From JAPLJM01 sp963708515 (GTDB taxonomy: Bacteria; Desulfobacterota; Syntrophia; Syntrophales; Fen-1087): a stretch of DNA of 64,000 nucleotides. The notes under the pieces were generated by a model, which ran no database searches, had not been told where the DNA came from, and saw only the letters and a list, made by a program, of their open reading frames with translations. The stretch covers positions 124,001-188,000 of the forward strand of contig CAVPSX010000012.1 in NCBI GenBank assembly GCA_963708515.1, read 5' to 3'. Made by a program: the position numbers and the translations under genes. Below are positions 34,890-43,785 of this stretch, in pieces (positions within the stretch are counted from its first letter, which is position 1; each line of letters starts with the position of its first letter).

Positions 34890-35339
34890 TTATGCGCCTC
34901 CTTCCTGGACTTCCGCGGTTTTTGTCTCGACGGGTTCAATGGTTTGTGCCGGGCTGCCAGCTGAAGTTTCTATGATTTTGATTTCCGTCTCTGCAACAGC
35001 CACAGCAGGTGAGCCCGCGGCGATCTCCCTCTCAAGATCCGCCAGAATGACTTGGTCGTCCTTTTTAACCGTCATGAACTTCAGAATTTTATCATCGATT
35101 TTGAGATTTCTCTCCAGCTCGATGACGGTGGCGCTTTGACCCGCAAAATCGATAAGCATATAAAATCCCTTGTTATGCTTCCTGATTTCATAAGCCAGCT
35201 TTCTTTTTCCCCATTTTTCAACTTTTATTACCATTCCCTTGTGGTTTGTGATGATTGACCTGTAGCGCTCAATCAATCCGGTGATTTCATCATCCGGAAG
35301 ATCAACAGGGACAATCATAACCGTCTCGTATCTCCTCAA
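34890..35339 (-). CDS. rpsF: 30S ribosomal protein bS6
   Basis: A 149-residue S6: MRRYETVMIVPVDLPDDEI at the start, WGKRKLAYEIRKHNKGFYML in the middle, and LERNLKIDDKILKFMTVKKD. The C-terminal tail is extended by about 45 residues with alanine- and glutamate-rich sequence, longer than E. coli S6. The TTG start at 35339 follows AGGAGA at 6 nt. First gene of the ribosomal-replication cluster. Confidence 0.96.
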   Translation of the reverse strand: MRRYETVMIVPVDLPDDEITGLIERYRSIITNHKGMVIKVEKWGKRKLAYEIRKHNKGFYMLIDFAGQSATVIELERNLKIDDKILKFMTVKKDDQVILADLEREIAAGSPAVAVAETEIKIIETSAGSPAQTIEPVETKTAEVQEGGA

Positions 35340-35344
35340 TGCTT

Positions 35345-35450
35345 TCTCCTCTCGGCTCTAAAGTCCGGAAAGAACGTCCGGACAAGGAGTCCTTTTATTT
35401 TAAAACGGATGGTGTCTTTATATCATAATTCTTCATAAATCAAGAAATTT
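35345..35450 (-). promoter_or_regulatory. rpsF leader region with hairpin and possible promoter
   Basis: On the minus strand a TATAAA (35417-35422) lies 15-17 nt after a TTGATT/TCTTGA element. The transcribed leader then forms a 6-bp hairpin GTCCGG/CCGGAC close to GAGCCGAGAGG before rpsF. Leaders of rpsF-rpsR operons often bind the S6-S18 complex for autoregulation through a CCG-containing element. That link here is inference. Confidence 0.35.
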
Positions 35451-35572
35451 ATCTCCATCGAGATGGAACCCCTCCCTGTCTCTGCGTCTCTGCAAAGACG
35501 CATTGGCTGGGCGCACCATCCTCTCCAATAGGAAAGAAAGGACGCATAGCCTGACAGGTGATGGATTTAATT

Positions 35573-35649
35573 TGGCGGGCGATGTGAGACTCGAACTCAC
35601 GGCATCTGGCTTCGGAGGCCAGCACTCTATCCAACTGAGCTAATCGCCC
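35573..35649 (-). tRNA. tRNA-Arg (anticodon CCG)
   Basis: A full cloverleaf on the minus strand: acceptor GGGCGAT/ATCGCCC, D-arm GCTCAGTTGGATAGAGT, anticodon stem CTGGC/GCCAG around CTCCGAA (anticodon at 35613-35615), T-arm GTGAG TTCGAGT CTCAC, discriminator G and encoded CCA. It reads CGG arginine codons. Confidence 0.95.
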
Positions 35650-35711
35650 TTGTTACGAGCTTCTACTATATCCCGTCATAACCTTCAATGAATAAATTAT
35701 TAATTTCCGGA

Positions 35712-37253
35712 CTAACTACCGCCCTGCCTTTTTGAGGTATGGTCTTTGCCCAGATAGAAATTGATCCAGGATGACGTTTGATGAAGATCCCAGTTGCAAG
35801 GTGGGATAATATCTTTATCCAGCTGCATTTCTTCCCCATATCTCTTCAACCGGGCATAAGCCTTAACATAGACGCACTGCTTCTTTCCGGGATAGACTTC
35901 GCACCACCCCTCGAAACTCCCGCCGCATGCTCCGTTGCGCTGGTGTTTCGGGCATTGCGACATCGGACAGATGTAGGCCACATCAATGAGGGCGCAGTCG
36001 CCGCAATCCTTGCAGTCAAAAATCAAGACTTTGGTTAAGTGTTCAAGTTTGTGAAAAAAACGCTCAAGCCTTGTTCCTGCAACTGCGCTGCTGAGTCCCT
36101 TCATGGTGCCGTAAAGTTTCTTTCCCGGTTCAAACAGAAGTTTATGAGACATTCGTGAAAACCTATAGGAGATTTCGACTCCGGCATCGAGCGGCCGAAA
36201 CTGCCGTTTAGTCTGGTTTTCCTGATTCAGGCCTGTGTTCGGATCGTGCTCGAAATAATAAAAGCCGTCGGCAATGGGATAATCGAAGTAGCGGACAAGG
36301 TCGGTCCATTGGGGTGCGAGCTCCTCACCCTGACGGATAATTTCTTCCACTTGTTCATATTTAATATTGTGCCCGCCGATATGTACCCCGCTAAAGCCCA
36401 TTCCTTTCATAATAGCGTACATCCGGGCTGCGCGCAGTATTCTGGCCCCTTCTCCGCGATCGGGATCGGTTCGCTCTCGATCCAGCTGGGCCAGGAGTTT
36501 ATCCGTGACGACGGAGCCGGGCAGTTCATTGTGGTTCATCATTTTAGCCGCACCGTACGGAAGGATATAAATATTACCCATAAGCGGAATGTTGAAACCG
36601 CTGAGCTTCATAAAAAGTAACACTTCATGAAACTTTCGGGCATCGTATCCCAATTGCGTAACAACAAATTGGGCGCCGGCATCGATCTTTTTTTTGAGTT
36701 TGTAATACTGCAGGATCTGCTCTGCTTCTGTCGCCTTGAATGGAGAAACGACAGTTCCGGGGAAAAAATCGCTGGGTTGGTGACGGACGTTACCTTTGAC
36801 TCCCGGACATGTGAGCCCCCGGTTCATGTCCGATATCAGTTGCAGGGTATGGATGGGATCCAGGTCAAAAACCGGTGCAGGTCTCCCAAGGTAGCCGGAT
36901 ACAGGGTAATCGCCGCTCATAACCAGGAGGTTTTTGACACCGGTCCGATCCAGGGCATAGAGTTGGCTTTCGATTTGACTGCGGTTCTTGTCTTTGCAAG
37001 TAAAATGGACGAGTGGCTCAATGCCCAGTTTCACAATTTCGCTGCCTATGAAATCGGCAGACATGGCGGGGCTTCCTCCGGGATTGTCTGTAACGGTCAG
37101 GGCATGGATCTTTACTCCGTGAGCAGCCTGTTTGGCCTGGGACATGGCCTTTTCCTGGGCCTCTTCTCTTGCACCCCTTCCCGGTACCAGTTCCCAAGTG
37201 ACCGGGAACACGGCGGGATTCAATAAAGACGCTTTAAAACAATTTTCCTGCAT
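35712..37253 (-). CDS. Methylenetetrahydrofolate reductase fused to MetV-like C-terminal domain
   Basis: A 513-residue protein in two parts. Residues about 15-310 form the MetF TIM barrel (FPVTWELVPGRGAREEAQEK, ALTVTDNPGGSPAMSADFIG, PLVHFTCKDKNRSQIESQLY, LLVMSGDYPVSGYLG, QFVVTQLGYDARKFHEVLLF). Residues about 340-513 form the cysteine-rich domain of the MTHFR C-terminal/MetV family (IFDCKDCGDCALIDVAYICP, CPKHQRNGACGGSFEGWCEV). In acetogens and syntrophs MetF and MetV are commonly separate subunits of the Wood-Ljungdahl reductase; here they are one chain. It reduces methylene- to methyl-tetrahydrofolate or runs in reverse for oxidation. No electron-transfer partner gene is adjacent. Confidence 0.85.
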   Translation of the reverse strand: MQENCFKASLLNPAVFPVTWELVPGRGAREEAQEKAMSQAKQAAHGVKIHALTVTDNPGGSPAMSADFIGSEIVKLGIEPLVHFTCKDKNRSQIESQLYALDRTGVKNLLVMSGDYPVSGYLGRPAPVFDLDPIHTLQLISDMNRGLTCPGVKGNVRHQPSDFFPGTVVSPFKATEAEQILQYYKLKKKIDAGAQFVVTQLGYDARKFHEVLLFMKLSGFNIPLMGNIYILPYGAAKMMNHNELPGSVVTDKLLAQLDRERTDPDRGEGARILRAARMYAIMKGMGFSGVHIGGHNIKYEQVEEIIRQGEELAPQWTDLVRYFDYPIADGFYYFEHDPNTGLNQENQTKRQFRPLDAGVEISYRFSRMSHKLLFEPGKKLYGTMKGLSSAVAGTRLERFFHKLEHLTKVLIFDCKDCGDCALIDVAYICPMSQCPKHQRNGACGGSFEGWCEVYPGKKQCVYVKAYARLKRYGEEMQLDKDIIPPCNWDLHQTSSWINFYLGKDHTSKRQGGS

Positions 37254-37366
37254 AGATATCCTCGGTTAACTTTTTCTGCAGAGAAAATGGCATTATCGAA
37301 AGTACTTGTTCATTCAGGCGCTAACAGATTATCTGAAAGCGAGGCCATCCTTATTTTTTTTGCGGG

Positions 37367-37417
37367 AAAATGTCATTAAGCATAACCTTTGTCAATCTTT
37401 TTCCTTAGTGACATTTT
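37367..37417. repeat. Imperfect inverted repeat between metF-like gene and amidase
   Basis: AAAATGTCATTAAG (37367-37380) and CTTAGTGACATTTT (37404-37417) are inverted copies with 13 of 14 positions matching around a 23-nt centre. It lies in the 234-nt divergent gap, just upstream of the amidase promoter, so it could be an operator for either gene. Confidence 0.55.
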
Positions 37418-37429
37418 TCCTGACTGAGC

Positions 37430-37458
37430 TTGAAATCGTTTTACAAATCTGCTATAAA
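37430..37458 (+). promoter_or_regulatory. Promoter of the LysM amidase gene
   Basis: TTGAAA (37430-37435), a 17-nt spacer and TATAAA (37453-37458), 4/6 or better plus 5/6 to consensus, about 30 nt before the ATG at 37488. Confidence 0.6.
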
Positions 37459-37487
37459 GTGTGAAATTGCATTGGAAATAGACGATT

Positions 37488-39368
37488 ATGCCAAAGGTAA
37501 CACGCATCACTTTTATGCTGGCGTTGCTTATTACGGGTTTTCCGGCCTCAGAGGCAAGCGCCTTGAATCAAATCCTGAATGTCCGGCATTGGGTTGCGCC
37601 GGACCACACACGCATCGTTATCGATACCAGCGAATCGCCTGATTACACGGTTGAAAAAAGCAAGGAACATATCCGGATCGACTTCAAGAACAGCGTTTTC
37701 CCCAATAATCTATCCGAAAAAACAGTTCTCAACAAACCTGGGGTTACGGTCATCTCGGTGGTGCGCCTGTCCGGGGAAGAGGTGAGGGTTGAAATATTAT
37801 TGGCAGATCATGTTGACGTCAATGTCTTCAAACTTCAGAAAATTGAAGAGAAACCGAACCGTGTGGTTATAGATATTGATCTTCCCGAGGTTGAGAAGAA
37901 AGAAGCGGAAGCACGGGAGCCTGTCACGAGAAAAAATCGGATTGTCGTCATCGATCCCGGTCACGGCGGCGATGACCCAGGAGCCGTCGGCCTGGGGGGC
38001 ACCCAGGAGAAGGATATCGTCCTTAAGATCGGCAGAAGGCTCAGAGATAAACTCAATAAGCGGGCAGGCTACCGAGCCTTTCTGACCCGAAACGGCGATT
38101 ATTATGTGCCTTTCAGCAAGCGGCTGAAGATAGCCCGGGAATATGGCGCAGATCTGTTTCTTAGCATCCATGCCGATGCCGCCCCCAACCGACGTGCGCA
38201 GGGCGCATCCGTCTACTGCCTGTCCATTCGCGGCGCCAGCACCGAAGCTGCGAGAATGTTGGCGATGAAAGAGAACCTTGCCGATATGATGGGCGGCTCC
38301 CCCAATGGAGACAGCAACGAAGCCTCCGGCCCTATCGTCCTGAATATGTACCAAACAAATACCATTAATACGTCAAAGATTTATGGGCAAAGCGTCCTGG
38401 AAAACATTGGCCGGGTGATGCCATTGAAGTTTGCCTCCGTCCAGAGCGCCCCCTTTCGAGTTCTTAAACTTCCCGATATCCCGTCTCTGCTTGTGGAGAC
38501 CGCCTACATTTCCAACAAAAAAGAAGAAAAGCTCCTTCGCAGCCGTCAACATCAGGCAATAATCGCTGATGCCATAGCGGCCTCGGTCGCCGATATCCTG
38601 CCGGTGGAGCCGGTGGTGGAAAAAGCACCGGTCGCAAAATTAACCAAAGAGGAACCCGACAAACGTCAAGAGAAAGCTCTGGTTGATACGCCGAAGACAT
38701 TAAAGAAGAAAGTTGTCACGGATAAAGAGCCGGACGTCAGGACGGTACAAATCGAATACTATCAAGTCAGGAGGGGTGATACTCTTGAAAGGATAGCAAA
38801 AAAACATAATACAACTCTCGCCGCACTGTTGAAATTAAATGATATGAAACTGAAGGATCCGCTTTATAGCGGCCGGAAGGTAAAGATAGCGCGTCTGGAT
38901 GTACAGACACCAGATGAGCAAGCCCTGCCCAAAGCGGTTGAGGCTTCCGTAAGACCCCAAAAGGCGGATGAGACCAATATATTAAAAGAAGACTCGGGTA
39001 TTCTTGTGTACAGGGTGCAGAAGGGGGATACCCTGGCTAAGATTGCAAAAAAACATGATACCCCTCTCAATGTCCTCCTGAAGGTCAACAAGATGAAGCT
39101 CTCAGATCCGATTTACGCGGGACGTGTGATTAAAATTAAAGACAGGCCCATGGAAAAAGAAACCGCGGCGGCGGAAAAGGATCCGCCCGGCCAGCAGAAA
39201 AAGGAGAAATATACCTACCACCGGGTAAGAAGAGGCGAGACGCTTGATATCATTGCCCGACGGAATGGCACGACTATTGGTGAGTTACGGCAATTGAACC
39301 GCATGAAACCTTCAGATCCCCTGCTGGCTGACCGAAAATTGAAATTACCGCTGCAGTCGTCCCTGTAA
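37488..39368 (+). CDS. N-acetylmuramoyl-L-alanine amidase with AMIN and three LysM domains
   Basis: A 626-residue periplasmic cell-wall hydrolase. After a signal peptide (about residues 1-25) comes an AMIN domain (RIVIDTSESPDYTVEKSKEH). The Amidase_3 domain has zinc ligands in VVIDPGHGGDDPGAVG, the Glu in GTQEKDIVLK and the His in LFLSIHADAAPNRRA, with the catalytic Glu in SLLVETAYISN. Three LysM repeats follow (YYQVRRGDTLERIAKKHNTT, YRVQKGDTLAKIAKKHDTP, YHRVRRGETLDIIARRNGTT), separated by charged linkers. AmiC-type amidases split daughter cells. Unusually the LysM domains are C-terminal and three in number; one or none is common in AmiC. Confidence 0.92.
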   Translation: MPKVTRITFMLALLITGFPASEASALNQILNVRHWVAPDHTRIVIDTSESPDYTVEKSKEHIRIDFKNSVFPNNLSEKTVLNKPGVTVISVVRLSGEEVRVEILLADHVDVNVFKLQKIEEKPNRVVIDIDLPEVEKKEAEAREPVTRKNRIVVIDPGHGGDDPGAVGLGGTQEKDIVLKIGRRLRDKLNKRAGYRAFLTRNGDYYVPFSKRLKIAREYGADLFLSIHADAAPNRRAQGASVYCLSIRGASTEAARMLAMKENLADMMGGSPNGDSNEASGPIVLNMYQTNTINTSKIYGQSVLENIGRVMPLKFASVQSAPFRVLKLPDIPSLLVETAYISNKKEEKLLRSRQHQAIIADAIAASVADILPVEPVVEKAPVAKLTKEEPDKRQEKALVDTPKTLKKKVVTDKEPDVRTVQIEYYQVRRGDTLERIAKKHNTTLAALLKLNDMKLKDPLYSGRKVKIARLDVQTPDEQALPKAVEASVRPQKADETNILKEDSGILVYRVQKGDTLAKIAKKHDTPLNVLLKVNKMKLSDPIYAGRVIKIKDRPMEKETAAAEKDPPGQQKKEKYTYHRVRRGETLDIIARRNGTTIGELRQLNRMKPSDPLLADRKLKLPLQSSL

Positions 39369-39512
39369 CCGAAGAAACGCGCGTCATGACGCAAGCAGGA
39401 AATCTCCGTGAGTCTGCTTCCAATCAGCGTGATCATCCCGGGGACAGAAGCTTAATTGTCCTTTCCGGAAGTTCCTGTGCCGCATCAGCAAAGGCAGAGG
39501 TTCAAGCCCTCG

Positions 39513-40481
39513 TCATGGCCTTAATCGCTGCTGTTGCTCCCTGCGCCGTTGCTCGGGAAGCAGGCATCCCTGGAGGCATTTGTCCTCACAATCCCCATCG
39601 CATGGCTCGATATGGATCATCACACTCGTTGAGGGGAACCGTTTTTCGATGCTCAAAGACAGGTCTTCAGTAATGGCATGGGATATCTGGACGGACATTC
39701 CGGGATCTACTTTCAGATGAAACTCAACAAAGCGGAAATGACCGGATTTGCGGGTTCGCAACTGATGGAACCCGCAAATAACGGGCCGTTGATGCAAAAT
39801 CCGCCGCCGGATCCAGTCCTCTTCATCAGGGGGGAGCGTGGTATCCAGAAGATCCATTGACGACCGCAGGGTCAGATCATAGGCGGTTTTAATGATCAGC
39901 ACCGCGACGGCGATTGCGGCAACCGGGTCAAGCCAGCTCAGATTCATCTCCGGGAAAAACTTCTGTCCCGACCAGATCAGCGCAAGGCTGGTCATGACAC
40001 CCACGGAGGTAAAGATGTCCGTACGGAGATGCCATGCATCGGCCTCGAGAGCGATGGAGTCCGTTTCTTTTGCGACCTTGAAGAGCAGTCTTGACACAAG
40101 ATAATTTGCAACCATTGAAACCAGCATGACCCCAATGCCCCATTCCAATGTTTGAAGGGGCTCGGGTTTCCGAATTTTCTGAACGGCTTCAAAGATGATC
40201 CAGCCGGCAGCAGCAAAAATAAGCAGGGCCTCGATAGTGCCGGAAATGTTTTCGATTTTTCCGTGGCCGAACGGGTGCCGCTTGTCGGGTGGGAGACTTG
40301 AGGTTTTAACTGAAAAGAGGGCAATGATGGAGGCAATCAGGTCAACGCCGGAGTGAATCGCCTCGGAAATGATCGATATCGATCCGATCTGCAGACCCGC
40401 GATGAGTTTCACGACCACGAGGGTCATATTCGAGATCACGGATAACGTTGCGACACGGACCTTACGTGCTTGTACATCCAT
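39513..40481 (-). CDS. Cation diffusion facilitator (CDF) transporter
   Basis: A 322-residue CDF-family efflux protein with six membrane segments. Metal-binding motifs are HSGVDLIASI, the KRHPFGHGKIENISG loop and ADAWHLRTDIFTSVGV. A cytosolic C-terminal domain (VEFHLKVDPGMSVQISHAIT, then VMIHIEPCDGD) follows, ending in a short tail with regularly spaced cysteines (C-x3-C-x3-C-x3-C) and many glutamines and arginines. CDFs export Zn, Fe or Mn by proton exchange. It converges with the amidase gene; the 144-nt gap between the two stops shows no clear terminator. Confidence 0.88.
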   Translation of the reverse strand: MDVQARKVRVATLSVISNMTLVVVKLIAGLQIGSISIISEAIHSGVDLIASIIALFSVKTSSLPPDKRHPFGHGKIENISGTIEALLIFAAAGWIIFEAVQKIRKPEPLQTLEWGIGVMLVSMVANYLVSRLLFKVAKETDSIALEADAWHLRTDIFTSVGVMTSLALIWSGQKFFPEMNLSWLDPVAAIAVAVLIIKTAYDLTLRSSMDLLDTTLPPDEEDWIRRRILHQRPVICGFHQLRTRKSGHFRFVEFHLKVDPGMSVQISHAITEDLSLSIEKRFPSTSVMIHIEPCDGDCEDKCLQGCLLPEQRRREQQQRLRP

Positions 40482-40628
40482 CAGGAACCCATAAGTAAAA
40501 GAGAAATAATTTTAATGCATCGAAGATTTTCCGTCAAGCGGTATTTCGAAACGAAAACTTAACAACCGGATCTTGTTCATCGATTCTTCTACCGCATGCG
40601 CCCGGACTATCTGAATCATCGGTACTTG

Positions 40629-40655
40629 TTGACTTCTCAGCCGTGATTGTATATT
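40629..40655 (+). promoter_or_regulatory. Possible promoter of the cupin gene
   Basis: TTGACT (40629-40634) and TATATT (40650-40655) with a short 15-nt spacer, 21 nt before the ATG at 40676. The spacing is suboptimal. Confidence 0.4.
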
Positions 40656-40675
40656 TACCACCCTGGAGGTGTCTT

Positions 40676-41026
40676 ATGAAAATTACAAGTTTGGACAAAG
40701 TTGAAAAAACAGTGATGACCATGGAAGGGGCAAAGAGTGTCTGGAAGCAGATACCGATCTCGAAATCCGACGGCACACCGGCCTTTTCTTTCCGCGTTTT
40801 CACAATTATGCCGGGTGGACATACACCCTACCATACGCATCCCTTTGAGCACCTGAACTACATCATTGAAGGGGAAGGGGCCGTGGTCATGGAGAGCGGA
40901 GAAGAACGCCCTGCGGGAAAGGGAGATTTTGCCCTGGTGCTGCCCGGCGAAAAACATCAGTATAAGAACCTGTCGCCCGAGAATCCGATGATCGTCATCT
41001 GCGCGGTTCCCAAGGAATACGAGTAA
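40676..41026 (+). CDS. Small cupin-domain protein
   Basis: A 116-residue single-domain cupin. The two metal motifs are GGHTPYHTHPFEHLNYIIEG and LPGEKHQYKN, giving the standard His/Glu/His set. Small cupins of this type often bind a metal and small ligands in sensing or detoxification; the substrate is unknown. The ATG at 40676 is chosen over an upstream frame because CTGGAGG lies 8 nt before it. It stands 73 nt before the feo gene. Confidence 0.85.
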   Translation: MKITSLDKVEKTVMTMEGAKSVWKQIPISKSDGTPAFSFRVFTIMPGGHTPYHTHPFEHLNYIIEGEGAVVMESGEERPAGKGDFALVLPGEKHQYKNLSPENPMIVICAVPKEYE

Positions 41027-41099
41027 TCGTTCGCGGGAACGCTGTCATCAGGATTCGGGGGGCGCCGGCACGTCAATATTTTGCCGAATAGATTGAGAG

Positions 41100-43370
41100 A
41101 TGAGTGAAGAATGGGTTTCTCTTTCCGAACTGCGGGAAGGGGATGAAGGTATCATCCATGCGCTGAGCGGGGGCCGTGAGTTGTCGATCCGGTTGGCGGC
41201 ATTGGGGATTGCCCTGAATATGAGAATCAAGGTCCTGCGCAGCCGCGGGGACATGAGGATTATCCAGGCGGCGGACACGCGGGTGGCGCTTGGCGGAGGG
41301 GAAGCGGAAAAAATATTCGTTCAGAGGACGGAATCACTGCAATGCGAAGCCGGCGAGGAAAAACGCGAAAAAGGAAAACTCCTGGTCGCCCTCGCGGGCC
41401 AGCCCAATGTGGGCAAGTCTACGGTTTTTAATATCCTGACAGGGCTGTCCCAGCATGTTGGCAACTGGCCGGGAAAGACGGTGGAAAAAAAAGAGGGCCT
41501 CCACGTCTGTGAAGATCTGGAGATGCGCATTGTCGATCTGCCGGGAACGTACAGCCTGACCGCCTTTTCCGCGGAAGAACGCGTTGCCAGAAATTTTATC
41601 CTGACGGAGCGTCCTGACGTCATCATTCTTCTGGTCAACGCCGCCGCCCTGGAAAGGAGCATTTATCTCCTGACGGAGCTGCTCCTGCTCGGCCCCCCCG
41701 TGATCGTCGCCGTCAATATGGTTGATGTGGCGGAGAGTCAGGGGATCCGGATCAACATCAAGGCCCTCGAGCAAGCCCTGGGGATCCCGGTCGTCGAAAT
41801 GGTTGCTGCAAAGAACCAGGGAATACGGGAACTCGTCGAACAAACACGCGCCCTTTCCTGCGGAGAGGTTTCCTACATGCCGCGACTGCAGGAGGTAGCG
41901 GCCGATCACCGGGACGTCTTCAAGAGCATTTCATCGTTCCTGATGCCCCATCTTACCCCGGTCGATTCCGGAACCCTGACAGATCTTCCCGTGAACTGGC
42001 TTACCATCAAGCTCATGGAAGGCGATCCCGAGATCGCAAAGATTGTCGAAGCACGCATCCCTCCCGATGCATGGCGCGGGATTCAGTCTATTCTCCTCCG
42101 GCATGAAGACTCACTGCATGCCGTCGTGGGTGGACGCTACGACTGGATTGAAGCCGTTACCCGGGCGGCCATTTCGCGCTTCAGGATGGGCCAGGTGGTC
42201 ATGACGGACCGCATTGACCATGTGCTGACACGACCTCTCTTCGGCATACCTGTGCTTCTGGCGGTTTTTGCCGCCGTTTTTCTGATTACGTATAAAGTCG
42301 GTTATCCGCTGCAACGAGGGCTGGAAGGACTGGTCAGCGCCTTTGCGAAGCTGATCGAATCGTTCCTGGAACCTTATCCTTTCTGGATCAAAGGCATGCT
42401 GATTGACGGCGTGATCGGAGGCGCCGGGTCTGTTCTGACCTTTATTCCCATCCTGGTCATCTTTTTCGCCTTCATGGCGTTTCTGGAAGATGTGGGCTAT
42501 ATGGCCCGGGCGGCCTTTGTCATGGACCGGTTCATGCATCTCATTGGTCTGCATGGGAAAAGCGTCATCCCCATGTGTCTGGGCTTCGGCTGCAATGTTC
42601 CCGCCGTTATGGGCGCCCGCATTGTGGAATCAAAAAAAGAACGGCTCCTGACCATCTTTCTGTCGCCCTTTGTCCCCTGTACGGCGCGCCTGGCGGTGCT
42701 GACCTTTGTTGCCGCGGCGATATTTTCCACCCATGCGGCCCTGGTTTCCTGGTCTCTGCTGACGGTCAATATTCTGGTTCTGGGACTCGTCGGCATGCTC
42801 GTGAGCCGTTATCTTCAGAAAGAAGAACCAATGCCTTTCATCATGGAGCTGCCCCTGTATCACATGCCCGATATCAAAACGATCGGCATGGCGGTCTGGA
42901 CAAGAACCCTGGCCTTCATCAAGAAGGCCGGGACCGTGATTCTGGCCGTTTCCGTGATTATCTGGCTGCTTTCCCATCTGCCCGACGGGCGGATCGAAGA
43001 CAGTTGGCTGGCATGGATCGGGCGTTTTCTCGAACCGCTCGGACAGCCCATCGGTCTGGACTGGAAAATGATCACGGCCCTGTTGACGACAATCATTGCG
43101 AAGGAAACGGCCATTGCAACACTTGGAGTTCTCTACGGGGTGGGAAGGGAAGGGCTGCTGCAGGTCCTGCCTCAGGTGATGAGCCCCGCTTCAGCCTTGT
43201 CTTTTCTGGTGGTCCTGATGCTGTTTATCCCCTGTGCCGCCACCGTGGCGGTGATGAAGCGCGAACTCGGAAGCTGGAAATGGTTCGGCGCATCGATCGG
43301 CGTGATGCTGGTCCTCTCCCTGCTGGGAGGCCTGATCGCCTACCGCGTTGCCCTGGGTGTGGGCTGGTAG
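41100..43370 (+). CDS. feoB: Ferrous iron transporter, FeoA-FeoB fusion
   Basis: A 756-residue protein. Residues 1-78 are a FeoA SH3-like domain (LSELREGDEGIIHALSGG, LAALGIALNMRIKVLRSRGD). The FeoB G-domain follows at about 97-270 (ALAGQPNVGKSTVFNILTG, VDLPGTYSLTAFSAEE, VAVNMVDVAESQGI). The membrane channel has two Gate motifs (LGFGCNVPAVMGARI, FVPCTARLAVLTF) and AAWTRT-type helices to the end. FeoAB imports Fe(II), suited to an anaerobe making many Fe-S proteins. FeoA is usually a separate gene. The ribosome site before 41100 is weak. Confidence 0.94.
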   Translation: MSEEWVSLSELREGDEGIIHALSGGRELSIRLAALGIALNMRIKVLRSRGDMRIIQAADTRVALGGGEAEKIFVQRTESLQCEAGEEKREKGKLLVALAGQPNVGKSTVFNILTGLSQHVGNWPGKTVEKKEGLHVCEDLEMRIVDLPGTYSLTAFSAEERVARNFILTERPDVIILLVNAAALERSIYLLTELLLLGPPVIVAVNMVDVAESQGIRINIKALEQALGIPVVEMVAAKNQGIRELVEQTRALSCGEVSYMPRLQEVAADHRDVFKSISSFLMPHLTPVDSGTLTDLPVNWLTIKLMEGDPEIAKIVEARIPPDAWRGIQSILLRHEDSLHAVVGGRYDWIEAVTRAAISRFRMGQVVMTDRIDHVLTRPLFGIPVLLAVFAAVFLITYKVGYPLQRGLEGLVSAFAKLIESFLEPYPFWIKGMLIDGVIGGAGSVLTFIPILVIFFAFMAFLEDVGYMARAAFVMDRFMHLIGLHGKSVIPMCLGFGCNVPAVMGARIVESKKERLLTIFLSPFVPCTARLAVLTFVAAAIFSTHAALVSWSLLTVNILVLGLVGMLVSRYLQKEEPMPFIMELPLYHMPDIKTIGMAVWTRTLAFIKKAGTVILAVSVIIWLLSHLPDGRIEDSWLAWIGRFLEPLGQPIGLDWKMITALLTTIIAKETAIATLGVLYGVGREGLLQVLPQVMSPASALSFLVVLMLFIPCAATVAVMKRELGSWKWFGASIGVMLVLSLLGGLIAYRVALGVGW

Positions 43371-43381
43371 CGCCAGCGATT

Positions 43382-43738
43382 TTACGACCTCAGGTTCAGC
43401 GCGAGGTCAAATTCTTTCCAATCCCGCCGACCCTGGTAAATGAACGGGTGAAGGTTCAACGCCAGGGCGCCCTTGCCTGCCTTTTTAAAAGTCAGATAGG
43501 CCGTGACGGACTCTCCGGGAGCAATTTGAATTCCTTCAGTTCCTACCTCACGCATGTTGATCCTTTTTGATCCCTTCACGAATCTGACCGTGCTGACGCC
43601 GTGTTTTTTGCCGCTGCCGTCCGTCATCATCGATTTTGTCCATCGGTAGTCGTCATCATACAGCGCGACACTTTTGACGATCCCGGATTTGTTGTGAGTC
43701 TGCACGGTGAATGTTATTTCTGTCCCGGAGGACCTCAC
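43382..43738 (-). CDS. Beta-rich domain of unknown function, probably the frameshifted C-terminus of the cyclase gene
   Basis: This frame encodes 118 residues from a GTG at 43738, but it stays open upstream to about 43903, and the likely domain starts before the GTG (ARDILFTVTEVRSSGTEITF, then FTVQTHNKSGIVKSVALYDD). It ends FIYQGRRDWKEFDLALNLRS. Alternating strands suggest an Ig-like or DUF4352-like sandwich, with no family recognised. No ATG or ribosome site is present. A -1 shift near the A-runs at about 43815-43835 would join it to the upstream cyclase. It is listed separately because the sequence as given does not connect them. Confidence 0.5.
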   Translation of the reverse strand: MRSSGTEITFTVQTHNKSGIVKSVALYDDDYRWTKSMMTDGSGKKHGVSTVRFVKGSKRINMREVGTEGIQIAPGESVTAYLTFKKAGKGALALNLHPFIYQGRRDWKEFDLALNLRS

Positions 43739-43785
43739 TTCGGTGACCGTAAAAAGGATATCACGGGCCTCGGCTGAAACGGCCC

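Noticed and set aside
42575..43570. A 331-codon frame overlapping feoB
   Set aside because: It lies in another frame of the FeoB membrane domain and encodes an Arg/Gly-rich, low-quality sequence.
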